In this document: positions 10,954 through 23,164 of the stretch, piece after piece
How the letters are laid out: every line of letters starts with the position of its first letter
Numbering within the stretch: position 1 is the first letter of the stretch
Assembly (NCBI GenBank): GCA_964036045.1
Contig: OZ038389.1
Location: forward strand, 37,147,998-37,211,997
Length of the DNA stretch: 64,000 bases
Source: Eutreptiella sp. 'Long Island Sound 2002'
Lineage: Eukaryota; Euglenozoa; Euglenophyceae; Eutreptiales; Eutreptiaceae
Direction: 5' to 3'
Translations under genes and position numbers: made by a program
The notes under the pieces: model-generated
What the model was told of the DNA's origin: nothing
What the model saw: only the letters and a program-made list of their open reading frames with translations
The model's database searches: none

Positions 10954-13900
10954 TCTCTCTCTCCCTCTTTGTCTGTCTGTCTCTCTCTGTCTCTCTCTGC
11001 CTCTAGTCCAATGTCGGCCAATTTGAGGTCAATGCCTAAAGATAGCGCACTCTCTCGTTGATTGAGAGACGCACTTGTTCACAATGGGCAGTTTTCTGGT
11101 CACCGCATTCCTGTCTCAGGTCAAGAGTTGATCCACTTCGACCTGGCGAAGAAAGCGGACACCATCGCCACCGCCTCAGTCATCGACTGGTCAGTGCCAA
11201 TCAGGTGTTGCACCCAAAGCGTGCAAACGGTGTTCTGCCGGATGCATGGCCCAGTCTCGTCCTGAAATCGGAAGATCGGTCGAAGCTTCGTGCGGAACGC
11301 GGTCGGTGCTTTTACGAAGAGTGCCGACCCAGTGAGTCATGGCGGCCACCACGAAAGCACTGCGAGCAGTGCACACAGCAGCCGTCGTCCCTTCTTCCCA
11401 TGCAAGGCAAGCGGGTTTGAGCTAATGTTCCAAGTTGGGCTCGCGCGCGAGGCCCCGTGCAAAGCATGAATGAAGTGACAACGAGGGCTCGGATTTCCCG
11501 CGGATGATTGCTACGCCAACAGTGCAGTCGGCGAGTCGCGGGCTGTCGCGTTTTGAATCTCGCAATGCCGACTGCTTCGTCTGTAGGCGGCGCGAAGGAA
11601 AGTTCTGCCTGCCGCGAAAGAATTTGGAGGATCTGGTGGACAAACTGAAGGCCACGTTCAAATGGGTGGCGCGTATGTTCTGTGGGAAACCCACGCTGGG
11701 AAGGCGGGGTGGGGGAACGGCTGGTGTGGACACAGGACCCGGGGCCATGGCTGAAGGCTTCTCATGGGCAGCTCTGCAAAGAGCGAGGGGCGCAAGGGGA
11801 TAAATCCATTAGCTTCCGCGAGATACCTCTGCATCTCAGCATACGCAGGGATGCAATGCACTGACTGGACAGGTCCATCAAACTCCGGCTAGTGCCCGAC
11901 AACAGGTGCATAGGGCAAAAGCCTCGGCCGGTAGCGGCCTACAAAAAGAGGCCGGTTGCACACTACTTTGCTGCTGTCAAAATGAACTCATGGTGGCATT
12001 TCAAGTCGACATGAACACGGAACCCAGAAACCCAGCTCGGTGACAACAAAGAGACGCACTTCATGCATCGCAGACCTCTTGCCCCTGCGGGTCTGCCTCG
12101 CGGTTCGTGGTTGTCTTTGTTGTGGTTGTGTGTGTGTGTTCGTGTGTGTGATGCAGTGGTGGGGCAGGCCGAAGGCTCCAGCAAGCAATCCCTGCCAGAA
12201 TTCGAGTACAAGGACTGCAGTCTGTGGCTCGGCCTGGCGACAAACGAAGGGATTGGTGACGACGACGAACCCTATCTTCGTGTCCGGTACATCGTGCCCG
12301 TGCGGCCTCAACCGCCGGGCGAACAGGTGCTGTACCAGTTTGTGGACACGGAGGAGGAGCTTGGCCCGTCCTCTGTCATTTCATGGGCAGCAAAGGTGTG
12401 CTTCAACTCCCAGAGAAGCCGTGCACCATAACCAAGGGGTAAGGGCGTGCCTGCGACAACCAGACAGCAGTTGCCGGTTAAGTGATGGTCCCTCATAATT
12501 GATTTCATTAAAAATAAAAACAAGCCGCTTGTTGTTGTGTGTGTGGAGTCAACGAGCCAATACATAAGACACGCTGGCAATAAAGTGTCTCTCACGAGGA
12601 TGTGTGTGTCTGTGTGTGTGTTGACTATAGGCCAAATCAAGCTATGCCAACCGCTACAATGGCAGACGAAGATATGGGCCCTTCCAGCCAAACGAAAGGC
12701 AGGGAAATAGGAGTAGGCCAGGCCAGCCAATGTCAAGGCAGGTCCAACTGGTTGCTATGTACAGCCTACATCTGGTTCTTTAGAATTTTCTCTCGGGCTT
12801 GGCAATTTTGCTAGAAATATTTGCCAAACAGGTGAACAAGGGCAAAGGGGTTGACCATAAGGAGAGCTGAATTCCTGCAGTGCCGTGGGGCGCTAGCGGA
12901 GTGCGTTGCTGTTGTTCTGTGCGTGTGTGTGCGTATGTGTGTTCCCCACAGTAATCACAGCATGTGAGCAGTGCTGCAGCACTATGGTCATTACCTTTCC
13001 CCCTCCTTGGCTAGAGTGGTGTTAGCGGCGGGGGGCGGGACCTGATTCTTCATGATGAGACTCTCCAAGGCTTCCCAAATGACACTGTTCTGTGCACAAA
13101 CAGTAACAGGGGCACAGGGCAGGGACAGGGACCGCTCCATCACCAGTGCTGGTGTGAACGTACATGGTCACACGTATACCTTGCATAGTGCATACAGATC
13201 CCAGTTGGCATTCTGCCGCTGGGATCAGCAGTTGTGCTACGGAGACGTCGTCATGTGCGCCACGGGCGCAGAATAATGTTCGCAATGCCGCAGTGACTAA
13301 AGAAACCACATGGATAGATGCACTTGAACCAGTTGATTCTGCCCGTCCTCCTCAAACCCCGTTACCCCGCCTAGCCTCAAAGCAATGTCTTTGTTCTGCA
13401 TGGCGAGATGAGGTGTTTGGAGGCATGGGTCCCGTGACCAATGTGCCCTGCTGTGCTCTGTATCATCCACACTGGGTTGTTGGTCGTTGGTTCCCATGTT
13501 TCATTTATGAAGTGTGTGTGTGTGTGTGTGTGTGTCGTGTGCATGGTGAATGTAGTTGCATGTGCATATGGTGTGCTTGCATGATTACTGTGGTTCCAAA
13601 GGTCTGTGCGTTGTGCATGGCAGGTTTGCATTGCATGGTTGCATGTTGTGTGCATAATTGGTGTATTTGACACAGTACGGTGTGTGGTGTGACGGGTGCT
13701 GTGGTGTGCATTGCATGTGTGGACAAGGCAGGCAAGTAGTGCATGGTTGTGCTGGTTGTGCTGGGAGCTACAAGAGAAAAGCCGAAATCACAATCCGACA
13801 CCAGCAATGGAATACGCATGATTGTCCCGAGAATGCTGGATGGGTGGTACGGTTTGCTTGGTGCGTCCATTGTGGGTGGTTTGGTTTGGTTTGTACGGTG

Positions 13901-16900
13901 TCTGTGTATGTGCGAGGGGGTCCAGGGGAGGGGAGAAGGGGGTCCAGGGGGTACCCCTCCCCTGGAACACACCAAATCCCTAAGAAACTGCAGAAATGTA
14001 GCATAATGACCCGGTCAGCATACAATATTGATGTGCCGTTGGAAGAGAACAAGTGCAACTCATTTTTCTAGATCCATTCAAGGTTCCCTCACCGAAACTG
14101 ACATGCACCACAAAACAAGAAAGAGGGAGGATGCTGCTTATTTGTTGTTGAAACCTGAGTCCGCTGAACGTTGGTTGATGAATCACATGTGCATTGCACT
14201 ACTCAATCAGGGTCAGACCCACCTGAGATGGACTTACAATTACCACCTGCCTGTGAATTTGAAGAGGAACCGGAGCCACAGTGGGACCCGCGTCGTCTCT
14301 CTTCGCGTTTTGTGTGGGGGTAGGACCAGGTGCAGCCTGAGTGGTGGCGTGCATGGTCAGTGTGGTTTACATAGTGTGTCGGTTTCGTACAGTTTCTGTG
14401 GTTTACATGTTGTGCAGCGTGTGTGGTTGGGGTTGTTCGTATGTTGTGTGTAGTGTGCGCGGCCAGTTTGGGTTGCACGCAGCATGGGATTCCTTTCAAA
14501 GCTTATGCCAGTATTGATGCAATGTGCAGCAGCTCTACGAACCTTTTGGATGCTGGCAGGGCGGTCCTTAAGGGACCAGATTTTTTTTTTGTTAAGGACC
14601 GCCCTTAAGGACCGCCCCAAGGGACCACCAACTGCTAACCGCCAACTGCCACCAACTGCCAACTGCCACCAACCGCCAACCGCCAACCGCAACCAACCGC
14701 CAACCGTCAACCGCTGCCAACCGCCACCAACCACCCATCACCAGCTGCCAACTGCCGCCAACCGCCGCCAACCGCCGCCAACCACCAACCGCCAACCGCC
14801 AACCGGCAATCTCCACCAGCCGCCAACCGCCAATCGCCACCAACCGTGTTTGAACATATGAGCTACACGCGGTCGTTTTTGAAAAAACCATGTTCTGGAA
14901 CATTTTTTTTTTCCCGTTAAGGACCGCCCTGGATGCTGGAACATAGTGCACTCTCTAGCAAGGAAGGAAACCCCACACCAACACCTTGAATTGTAGCAAG
15001 ACGTAATGCTTGAGGACACACACTGGACTTCAGGACTCAGCCTACGTCCCTTGTGGCTGGTTTTTGCGTGAGGGTTATCAAAGAAACACTCACCCCACGC
15101 ACTAGGAACGCCATGGCAAAGGCATAATCATGTGCAGCAAACCATGTGAGCCAGCACTCCCTCAAACGCTCCACACCCAGGGAACAACAGAACAGCAGAT
15201 CGCGCCAACAACATACGCTGCATACAGCGAGTCACATCACACAAAATACAGACACCAGATCCGCTTATCTATCAAAGCATTAGCTCAAGCACAGAACCAC
15301 CGGGAACCTCCGAGGTCTGGCACAGGGAGCACACGCTACTAGCAACATCACAGGCAAAATGCCTAGGACTGCAGCACACCACTGATGTGTAACTGTTGGG
15401 GATTCGGCACCCCGTGGCCCTGTGTCACAATTTCCACATCAGATGTGGTGGCGAGCACCCTCCAAACTTCATGGTCTGAGACCCGCCAGCTTGGGGGGTG
15501 CATGCCATGGGGGCAGTATGCTGTAGATGTGTGCCGTGGGCTGGGTTCCAGTCTGAGCCATAACACTGCATCCCCTCACCCCCCCCCCCCCCGCCCCCTG
15601 ACCTTGCCTAACAAAGCAGGTCAAAGGACATGGCACTGCACGCCGGATGCACAACATGGTCACCAACCAGCCCCCTCCCCCCACCTCCAACCCCGCCTTT
15701 ATGGTTCACCCCCAGCCCCGAGCCTTCCCACCCCTCCTCCAGACCTCTTGTTCACCCCATCCTGGCGTGCTGACCCAATGCTGTCCTGGCAGTGCCTTGT
15801 GAAACAAGGTCTGGGACCCACACGGTTTGCAGGTGGCGGAAGCGGACGATGAGAAGTTCAGTGTGGAGACAGCACACATGCGCTGTCTCTTCGAGTATTT
15901 GAAGAGTGATGTTGATGCCCGAAAGAAGAACGAAGAGGGCATCGCCGCCATGAATAGGGGCCAGTTTGAAAAGGTTTGTGCCCGGGGACAGAACTTATCT
16001 GGTTCTGCAATAGATTTTGCTTTGCCTCGGCGAGTGTTGGAACTCTCTATGGCCTCGGGGCACATGGAAGGCCTCTGAAGGGGGATGGGTGGGAGATGTT
16101 GTTAAGTCGGCGGGAATCAGTAGGACGCTGGACGTCCGTGCACCATTTTACAGTCGATTGTTTTGCATTGCTATGGTACTGCCACCAAACATCCCTGTCA
16201 ATTGATCGGTCTGTAATGTCTGAGGAAGGCGATCGAGCTGCCATTGCACGGAACAGGGAAATTCTTGAATTCCGCTGCAGTGGTCCCGTTGTAAGCTCCG
16301 TTGCAGAAGGGGCTGAGGTTGCAGGTACAACGTCCACCTCAAGGGGAGGAGTTTATGAGTGCAAAGGGCAAAGTGTGGCGTGTGGGGGTGGGTCATCAAC
16401 AATGGGAGGGGGTAAAGGACCCGCCCCTCACAGTCGAGCCCCCCTTATCCCATCATCCTGTGACCCTCGGAATGATGGGGGTCGCCCCATCATTCCATCC
16501 CGTCATATCACCGGCCTCGTGCCCTTCTGAGCGGGGTGCAGGCGAAGACTGCGCCCGCACTAATCGTGGAAGCAAGTCCTCCTGCTGCTTTCCTGAGTGT
16601 GGGCCTTGCGTGTCATGGCGGAGGACAAGAGTGCTAAGACGGATATGGCTCACGGCAGGAGCACCCAACGGGCACTTGTCAGTGGGTGCAAGATGGAGGA
16701 CATCAACTGTGACTGAGGGCAGATTGATGCCGTTGGAATCTCGACGGCCGCGAAGAGCGGCTGCAATTTCAAAACACAAGCATCGCAAGCGTCCTGGATG
16801 TGGGGGTGCTGATGGGTCCTGGTGCGATGGCAGAGGTGGCGAGATGATGGGATGATGGGATGATGGGGCGATGGGTCAATGATGGGGTGACGGTGTGAGT

Positions 16901-17189
16901 GGGCAACAGGGGTGCGCAACGGATAATGTGAGTGAGTCATTTGGGTGATAGAGTTACGAAGGAATAAGTGCGTCCGAAACGAGCTTTGTAACGCCTCTTC
17001 ATTCTGCTCAGGCCATGCACTGTTTCTCCCAAGCGGAGCACTGTGCCTCTGAAGACGTGTTGCCGGAGACTCTCGGCACGATCCATTACAACAAGGCCTG
17101 CACCTTCACAAAGCAGGGGATGTACGAGGTGGGAGTCTCTTTTTGTCTATTTCCAGTGCTTTGTGAATCCAGAGTGCATCTGCGCACGT

Positions 17190-17237
<48 letters not shown>

Positions 17238-19152
17238 CCCCCCCCCCCCCGCCCGTCCATCCCCCCCCCCCCCCTCCAGGGTGGGCTACAGACAGAGCGA
17301 CGGTCTGTAGGGGGGTACAGAGAAGGAGGTATGCCCGCCTGCCGACACTTGGGATAGCACAGGGCTGACCACCCCTGGAGCATCCATTCAGGGCTTCAAG
17401 AAGCTGTTGATCATCCATGTCACTCTGGTGGGTATGTGTGTAGATCCCATGCTGAGGTGCTGCCCAGTGCTGTGTTGGGCCGCTCCTTGTACATCCCTCA
17501 GGATGGGGCCTGCACTCCTGAAACCTGTGCACACAGCACCCCATGGACGGCTGTTTACCCACCGGACACTCTCATGGCTCTCCCACGGGGTCTGGGACCA
17601 CCTACTGGTTGGGGGCCGGACTTCTTGGTTCATGCTGCAGCCGTGTGACGGTGTAAGCAAGAGGCAATATGGGCAGCATGCAAAGCGACCATGCGTGAAT
17701 GGAGCAGTGGCACCCCAAGTGCTACACCGCAAATGCAGAAGGCACCGCCCTACAACACTGGGAGCTGTAGGCTGTGTGGGTGAGCGGCGGAGCTCCAACG
17801 ACGACCGCAGCGCTTGTCCCACTGTCCAGACGTGAGGTGCACTGCAAGCCACACCTGTAGCACAGGTGGGGGGCGTGGAGGACCCGTTTTTGGTGAGTGC
17901 CGCAGCAGGAGCACACCAAATGGACCAGCCACGGAGCCTGAGTGGGGAATGGCCACTCCGGCGGGATGTTCCGGCAAGGCACGGCTCTGCCGTGGACCAG
18001 GTTATGCCTGCACCGAACCCTCCCAGGCCCCGGTGCAGGCGTGGGGGCTTAGCACGGTCAGGGGGACGGGGGGACGACCAGGGGGTGGGAGGTAGCGGTC
18101 GAGAGGCTCGCCGCCCGAAAGCCCGTGAGGCTCGGGGGATGCATTTGCACGCGTGGCTCGCCGGTGAGCAGTGTCGTTGGGACGCCGTCGAGCATCCACC
18201 CAACCATCCGCGCTCCCTCGCTCCCTCGCCCCCTCCCTCCTTCTCTCTTGCTCTCTCTGAACTTCTCTCCTTCGGGACTGTGGCGGGCAGACATGCAGGG
18301 CAGAGAACGGCTGGGGACAACAACAAAGACGAACATGGGCGACGGTCATGCAGCGCAAGAGGCACCGCCAGAGGCTGGGGTGTCTGCGTGGGTCGAGCTT
18401 CGCACATGGATGAGTGAGAAGAGGGCATGGCAAAGGAGGACCATTCAGGGGCAGACCACCACAGTGGGCGGGACGATCAACAGCCTCACAGCGTTGGGAA
18501 ATGTGTCGGGCAGTTCCAGCAGCTCAAGGGGGCAAGGGTCGGGAAAACCCCGGACCCCCCAAGTGGCTCACTGCGCTCAAGCCCTCACATTCGCTCACAC
18601 AACCGCCCAAATGCTCGATGCACCATCACCATAGCTTAAAACCTTGGTTAACTGAGCTGCCCACGTTCTCGGTGAATGGCCGTGTGTTAGGGTCTGAAAT
18701 CAGGTCCACAATGTCAACGTCGAGAGAGGGCGGGGGCCAACTCGCCAGGGAGATAAAAACGCGTTGTGTGCCTCTTGCCGGGTGCAGAGGAGTCCGGTCA
18801 CCCCTGACTCTGCGGATGAGTGTGTGTGGGGGGTGTAGTGGCTGAGGGATGTGGCTGTTTTAGGGTCAGAGGCAAGAGTATGTGCGTTGGCGGGTGGGAG
18901 CAGGGCTGCGACCAGAGCTGGGATGGGCTCTACACTGCCGCACTGCATTGTGCATTACTTCCCTCCCGCATCTCTGTTGTACAGGCCGCAGTCAATCAGT
19001 TGAAGCTTGCCTTCAAGTATGACCAGACGATTCGCAGCGTTTTGGACGACAAGGATCTGGCGCCGCTGAAAAAGTATCCTGCGGCCTCGAAATTCTTCCA
19101 ACCGCAGAAGTATCACAAACGTATCACTCCTTCTCTGGATGGCGCTGTCTGA
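10769..19152 (+). CDS. TPR-like repeat protein, seven exons, about 302 aa
   Basis: Exons are 10769-10856, 11120-11189, 11587-11672, 12157-12395, 15833-15973, 17012-17128 and 18985-19152, ending in TGA. All six introns are GT...AG, and the exon lengths sum to 909 nt with matching phases, which is strong evidence that the model is right. The first ATG (ACAAATGA context) gives MSGEHC. Residues about 75-160 form an acidic domain (EFEYKD, WLGLA, GDDDEPYLR) that I do not recognise. Residues about 208-285 look like two tetratricopeptide-type helical repeats: NRGQFEKAMHCFSQAE, then HYNKACTFTKQGMYEAAVNQL, followed by a DLAPLKK segment typical of the end of such arrays. TPRs usually bind partner proteins, so a scaffold role is the inference. 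Intron 4 (12396-15832) carries a hAT-like miniature transposon. An earlier start within the open frame from 10313 cannot be excluded. Confidence 0.72.
10898..11007 (+). repeat. (CT)n microsatellite in intron
   Basis: CT dinucleotides run with a few GT and CC interruptions from about 10898 to 11007. This lies in the first intron of the TPR-like gene, upstream of the 11118-11119 acceptor. It creates spurious Ser-Leu and Arg-Glu open frames. Confidence 0.95.
14549..14939. mobile_element. hAT-like miniature transposon with 8-bp TSD
   Basis: The element spans 14557-14931 (375 bp). Its ends are perfect 15-bp inverted repeats, CAGGGCGGTCCTTAA on the left and TTAAGGACCGCCCTG on the right. The 8 bases GATGCTGG occur directly before (14549-14556) and directly after (14932-14939) it, as a target-site duplication. 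CAGGG termini and an 8-bp duplication are hallmarks of the hAT superfamily. The inside has no coding capacity: a second inverted copy of the terminal motif (about 14591-14620), a minisatellite of AACCGCC-like heptamers (about 14626-14846), and A/T-rich tracts. The perfect ends and duplication suggest recent insertion into intron 4 of the TPR-like gene. Confidence 0.88.
14626..14846 (+). repeat. (AACCGCC)-type heptamer minisatellite
   Basis: Degenerate tandem heptamers AACCGCC/AACTGCC, with occasional ACC insertions, fill the interior of the hAT-like element. A shorter array of the same heptamer (about 49330-49392) lies inside the related element at 49.3 kb, so the array belongs to the transposon family. 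Confidence 0.9.
17129..18984 (+). other. Intron 6 of the TPR-like gene
   Basis: About 1.85 kb between exons 6 and 7. It contains a (CT)n run at 17191-17231 followed by C-rich tracts to about 17277, then GC-rich sequence with long open frames on both strands (up to 346 codons on minus). I judge these non-coding because of their composition and their position inside a phased gene. Confidence 0.55.
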
Positions 19153-19900
19153 TCCACCCACACGGTCCCACATTCTCATACTGACCCCACAGCCCCAAAG
19201 CTTTCATCCATCTCTCAAAGACGGGGCAGCAACCGAAGCCTGAATGTAGTCCCTGTTTATTTGCCGCGCTGGGATATGGGTGTATGGCTCTATGGAAGGA
19301 TGTGGATATGGGTGTCTCAAGCGAGAGTGTGTGGGTTGGTGCATAAGCCTTGCTCTGGGGGTGTGTGGGAGTGTGGTCTGCCAGTTTGGGCTCGGGTGGG
19401 CCTGTTATCTGTTGACGGATGGTAACCCGCCCCACCCCACCGACAAATGAACAAGCATGCCTGCTTACAAATGTGACGTGGAAGGAAAGCAAGCACGGCA
19501 AATCGGCGACCTCCAGCCCAAGACAACAGCACTAAAAAAGAGGTTCAGTGATAATTCTTCCGTAGTCGCACCAGTTGACGATGGCATTGAATTCGCTTCG
19601 ACAGGAAAGCACTCGTGACCATCTGTTTTAAGGTCGCCTCGGGCTAGGGCTTTTGGGGCTCGAGCATTGGAACCCCCAATCATGCAAATGAGGTGCGGAA
19701 GGTTCAGACCGCTGAGGTACACGCAATTGAGCATCTGCACTTGAATAGCCAGGGAACTTGAAGGGGTTCGGGGTATCAGTTGTTGTCGCAGCAGCCTAAA
19801 AGCCCTTGAGACAGTCCCACAGCATTCCGTGCCGGAGCAGCGTTCAGCCCCCCGCCCTCCTGATCTATCAACTCTGTATCTCTAGGGGACGGTTGCGATC
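19153..19900. other. Region after the TPR-like gene, no gene seen
   Basis: This is about 750 bp downstream of the TGA at 19150-19152. No conserved polyadenylation signal was identified and no exon is supported. Confidence 0.4.
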
Positions 19901-19926
19901 CTGCCAACTTTGTGCATTTTTTGGGG

Positions 19927-20979
19927 TCAGAGCCCTCGTTGCCTCATTTGTGCCCACAGCGGATATACTTTCTGAAATCTGCATGAAAACGTCTTGAAAA
20001 TGAGCCCGGGCCCAGGGTCTATCTCACCGATATGTGAAAATGCCGGTCCCTGTTCCAAAATGATTTGGCCTAAAACGGCCTGTTTCCCGTCCGAGTAGTG
20101 CACGACTATCAACATTTGGTACTTAATCCACAAGGCCTCTCATGTGTGTCAACCGAGTTGCCTACCCCTGTTGCAGTTGTGGTTACCAACAGTTGGTGGG
20201 TGTTGTCCTCGGTTTGTGGAGGGTTGATAATGATGCCGAGGTTGATGTGGACAGAAACAAAGTCCCCGTCCTTGATTGCCAGAGCAGCCAGCAAAGCACC
20301 CCCGCGCTTGAAATGCTGTTCCTCTGCAGGAGCAAGAACAGTTGCATACCCTTTCAGATTCAAAGAGGCCATTTGGTCCAGCAGACCCGCGAGTGCAGCA
20401 GGACCTTCAGCATAGCTGACGAAAGTTCTTTTGCGTCATTGAGGAGCACCGACCTCCGTAGAATCCGTAGAAGCTTCGAATCCAGATCTTCCTCAAAGCC
20501 TTTTTCATCTCCGTTCTCGGGGAAAGAAACACAATCAGGGGGTGTTCCAAACACGAGCAAGCAAACAATGTCAGCAAGGAGACGAGCATGAGCAAGCGCT
20601 TGCATACAATTCGGGCTGGTTTTAAGGTTGGGGACGGCGAGGGCGTGGTGTTTGGGGTGTGGCCTGTAGGGTTGTTTGGGGTTGGGGCTGTGGCGATTCG
20701 ATGATCAGCAGCATCCAGAATTTGGACCTCTGCAGCACTTCGCGCAGTTACCGTTGGTGTCAAGTATTCGCCAGAAAAAGAACCCAGGTTGTGGTACGTT
20801 GCTTGTTGTGGCACAACCGTTCTTGGCACGGTGCCATATGTGCTGCCCACAGAGTAAGTGCTCCCAAAGGGGACACCAACAGAAGGGGCGGCGGGCAAAC
20901 TGGTGGTCGCGAGGATGGTCGTTGAAGTGGTGACTGGGGCGCAGTAAATTTGTGGGGCGATGGTGGTGGCAGTTGTCAA
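19927..20979 (-). pseudogene. Minus-strand coding-like region broken across frames
   Basis: Reading the minus strand from 20979 downwards, protein-like sequence runs through four consecutive frames: about 20979-20600 (Thr/Pro/Val-rich start, then a linker), 20605-20415, 20405-20109 and 20133-19927. The joins near 20600, 20410 and 20120 change frame without room for normal introns. The simplest explanation is one original reading frame with three indels, that is, a decaying gene or an unpolished consensus. An acidic-basic stretch with Glu-Glu-Asp-Leu-Asp-Ser-Lys lies in the second piece and Gly/Ala-rich sequence in the third. No family was recognised, so the origin (host gene or mobile element) is open. 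Confidence 0.4.
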
Positions 20980-21324
20980 AGGCGTGTGTTGGGTCGGGTG
21001 GGCGTTGTGGGGAACCTGGTGCGGTCATGGGGCGGATGCGGAGCTGCGACCTGCAGGCACGCACACTTGCCTGTGCCTTTCCGTAGGGTTGGGGGCAGAC
21101 GCAGCCACTCGAACAAACGGCACAACGGGCTCTGCTTCCGCAGACGCCGGGTGTGGAAGCGCAAAGGTCCCGCCTGCCCCAAGCCCGGGCGCAGCAAGAC
21201 CCGTGGGCAACTCTTCGAGGTATGCCTCTGCCGTGGCCTTCGTGGTCTGAGGGCCCGGGGCACCATGAGGCGATGCGCCTCATTCCTGGGAAGTCGGGGG
21301 TTTCAACACCCGGGGGGTTTGAAA

Positions 21325-21567
21325 ACCCCAGTACGCCAACTATTGGGCGCTGCTGACGCGCAAACGGCACATCCCGCCACATGCAGCACAGCCCCAGCAC
21401 ACCAACCACTAGGCCCCGCGAACGCGGAAACGACGCCAGCAGGAGCACCGGCCGCAGCGGCCGACACAACGCAGCGACCCGCCGCAACATGCGAAGGGAA
21501 GAACGGGTGACTGTTCAGGGCCCCGTAAAGGAGCAACAACCAGACGGAATGTCACACAGGGGGGGGT
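21325..21567. repeat. Dispersed repeat family R2, copy A
   Basis: GC-rich repeat with the core ACCGGCCGCAGCGGCC and a conserved tail ending GACGGAATGTCAC next to a G-run. Related copies occur at about 22262-22605, 26531-26632 (5' part only), 27767-28020 and 52223-52391 (3' part). No terminal inverted repeats or target duplication were found. Long open frames in these copies come from the shared repeat and are not independent genes. Confidence 0.75.
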
Positions 21568-21691
21568 TCGATAGAGCCCCCTGAAACTGCGGAATTCAGG
21601 AAAAGGGCTCAATTGACAGACGCTATTGAAAAGAAGCTTAGTAGCCACTTTTGGCAGCGGTCATGCACTTTTGATTTTGTTTTTGTTGGGG

Positions 21692-21760
21692 ATCCCCAAG
21701 ACGGCAGGGGTTATGTAGCCATTTTGCCCACATGTGGGCCCCCGAGACGGCAGGAGTGAA
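21692..21760. repeat. Short repeat R4, copy 1
   Basis: About 70 bp around TTATGTAGCCATTTTGCCC and CCCGAGACGGCAGG. It recurs at about 30400-30470 with few differences. Confidence 0.7.
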
Positions 21761-22261
21761 GCAGCCACCCGTCAAGTGAGCTTTTTTTTGGGGGGGGGGG
21801 CGGGGTCCAGCCGAACCCCCCCCCCCTCCCCGGATTTGAAGGCCCGCCCACCCCCTCCCGGACGAGGTGAGGAGACGCTTGTCTCGGTATGGACCAGCAC
21901 GTCAACGCATTGCTGCTGCCGGGGAGCCCGTAGAGCGCCGCTGTGTCGGGCGCCACATGCCACTTGGAGGCATGTGTGGCCCCAGGGGGTTCAGGTGTTT
22001 GGGCTGCTGAAGATGAAAGCCTGGACCCCCCGCAACACCAGCACGGCCATCGGGGCTGACAACGGGTGGCTGGCCAGGGCGGTGTGCCACAACTCTCCGC
22101 GGGGGGGGGGGGGGGGGGCATCCGGCATCAGGTGGGGGGTGTCTCCCAAAGCCCAGATGGGCTGTTTGCGCAACAGGAGCGGGAGCCCATCAGGGGCAGA
22201 CCAACTGTGAGGGGGAAAAGGACATATGGTGGACGGCCCGGACAGCGCGTGGAGGAACAGG

Positions 22262-22605
22262 GCACCTGGGCCGCACAGAAACACAGCGAGGCAGGCTATG
22301 GACGGCCTGTGGACAGAGGTGTGTGGACAGCAAAAGCAGTCAAAACGACCCCGGCAACAACCAGCACAACCCCCAATACGCCAATTATTGGGCGCCGCTG
22401 ACACGCAAACGGCACAGCCCGCCACATCCAGCGCAGCCCCGGCACACCAACGACTGGGCTCCGCGAACGCGGAAACGACACCAGCAGGAGCACCGGCCGC
22501 AGCGGCCGACAGAACGCAGCGACCCGACGCAACATGCGAAGGGAAGAACGGGTGACTGTCCAGGGCCCCGTAAAGAAACAACAACCAGACGGACTGTCAC
22601 ACAGG
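22262..22605. repeat. Dispersed repeat family R2, copy B (longest)
   Basis: The most complete copy. It starts near the CACAGAAACACAGCGAGGC motif, which is shared with the 26.5-kb copy, and continues through the core and tail shared with 21.3, 27.8 and 52.2 kb. Confidence 0.75.
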
Positions 22606-22861
22606 GGGGCAGAGGGTGCTGGTCGTGGGACGGATCATCGCACCAACGGGCTTTGCTTCGACCAAAGTCCTTTTTTGTTGCCCCGCCCCCCTCCCTCCCC
22701 CAGCGGTGAGCACCTCCCCGCCTGGGGTCTTCGTGATGACCGCATCCCGGGCACTGATCAGGCCGTCAGGGGAGGACGCCATGGGCAGACGTTGCATTCT
22801 GCATTCCTGGGGGATGCCCGCGGCAGCGCGGATGCCCGCAGTAGTGCGGATGCCTGCTTGT

Positions 22862-22935
22862 CATAGCAGAAGGTTCAAGGGCGAGAGGCCAATGGGCGCC
22901 GCCACAGGCTAACAGATCCAACCACCAAGGCCTTG
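22862..22935. repeat. Dispersed repeat family R3, copy 1
   Basis: Contains GAGAGGCCAATGGGCGCCGC followed by CACAGGCTAACAG. Related sequence lies at about 41600-41690 (closest), 29423-29600 and 36420-36600. A GGTTCAAGGGC segment resembles a pol III B box, so a SINE origin is possible but unproven. Confidence 0.65.
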
Positions 22936-23164
22936 TGCCAAACCCCGCGGTGCCTCCGGAAATGGCCCCGGGTCCTTGAAAAGAGCCCCACCTTTCCTTC
23001 TGCCTCCCTCTCTGCACCGGCATACTCACTCAGCCTTGATGACCCCCCTGCCCCCCCCCCCCCTTGCTTGACTAGACCCAGGCGGGTGTCACCGTTTGGC
23101 CGTGAATCCGCACCCTCACCCTCTTCCCGGCCCCCGCCCTCATCCAGCACCTGTCGTCCCCCAG

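Larger units (their letters stand above)
12396..15832 (+). other. Long intron 4 of the TPR-like gene
   Basis: About 3.4 kb with no convincing exon. It holds GT-rich microsatellites (about 12600-12622 and 13511-13535), diffuse TG/CA-rich sequence at 13.5-13.9 kb and again at 14.3-14.46 kb, a miniature hAT-like transposon at 14557-14931, and a C-rich tract at 15574-15600. Confidence 0.6.

Noticed and set aside
17388-18428. 346-codon minus-strand ORF
   Set aside because: Low-complexity, Arg/Pro/Ser-rich translation of GC-rich DNA inside intron 6 of the well-phased plus-strand TPR gene; no domain.
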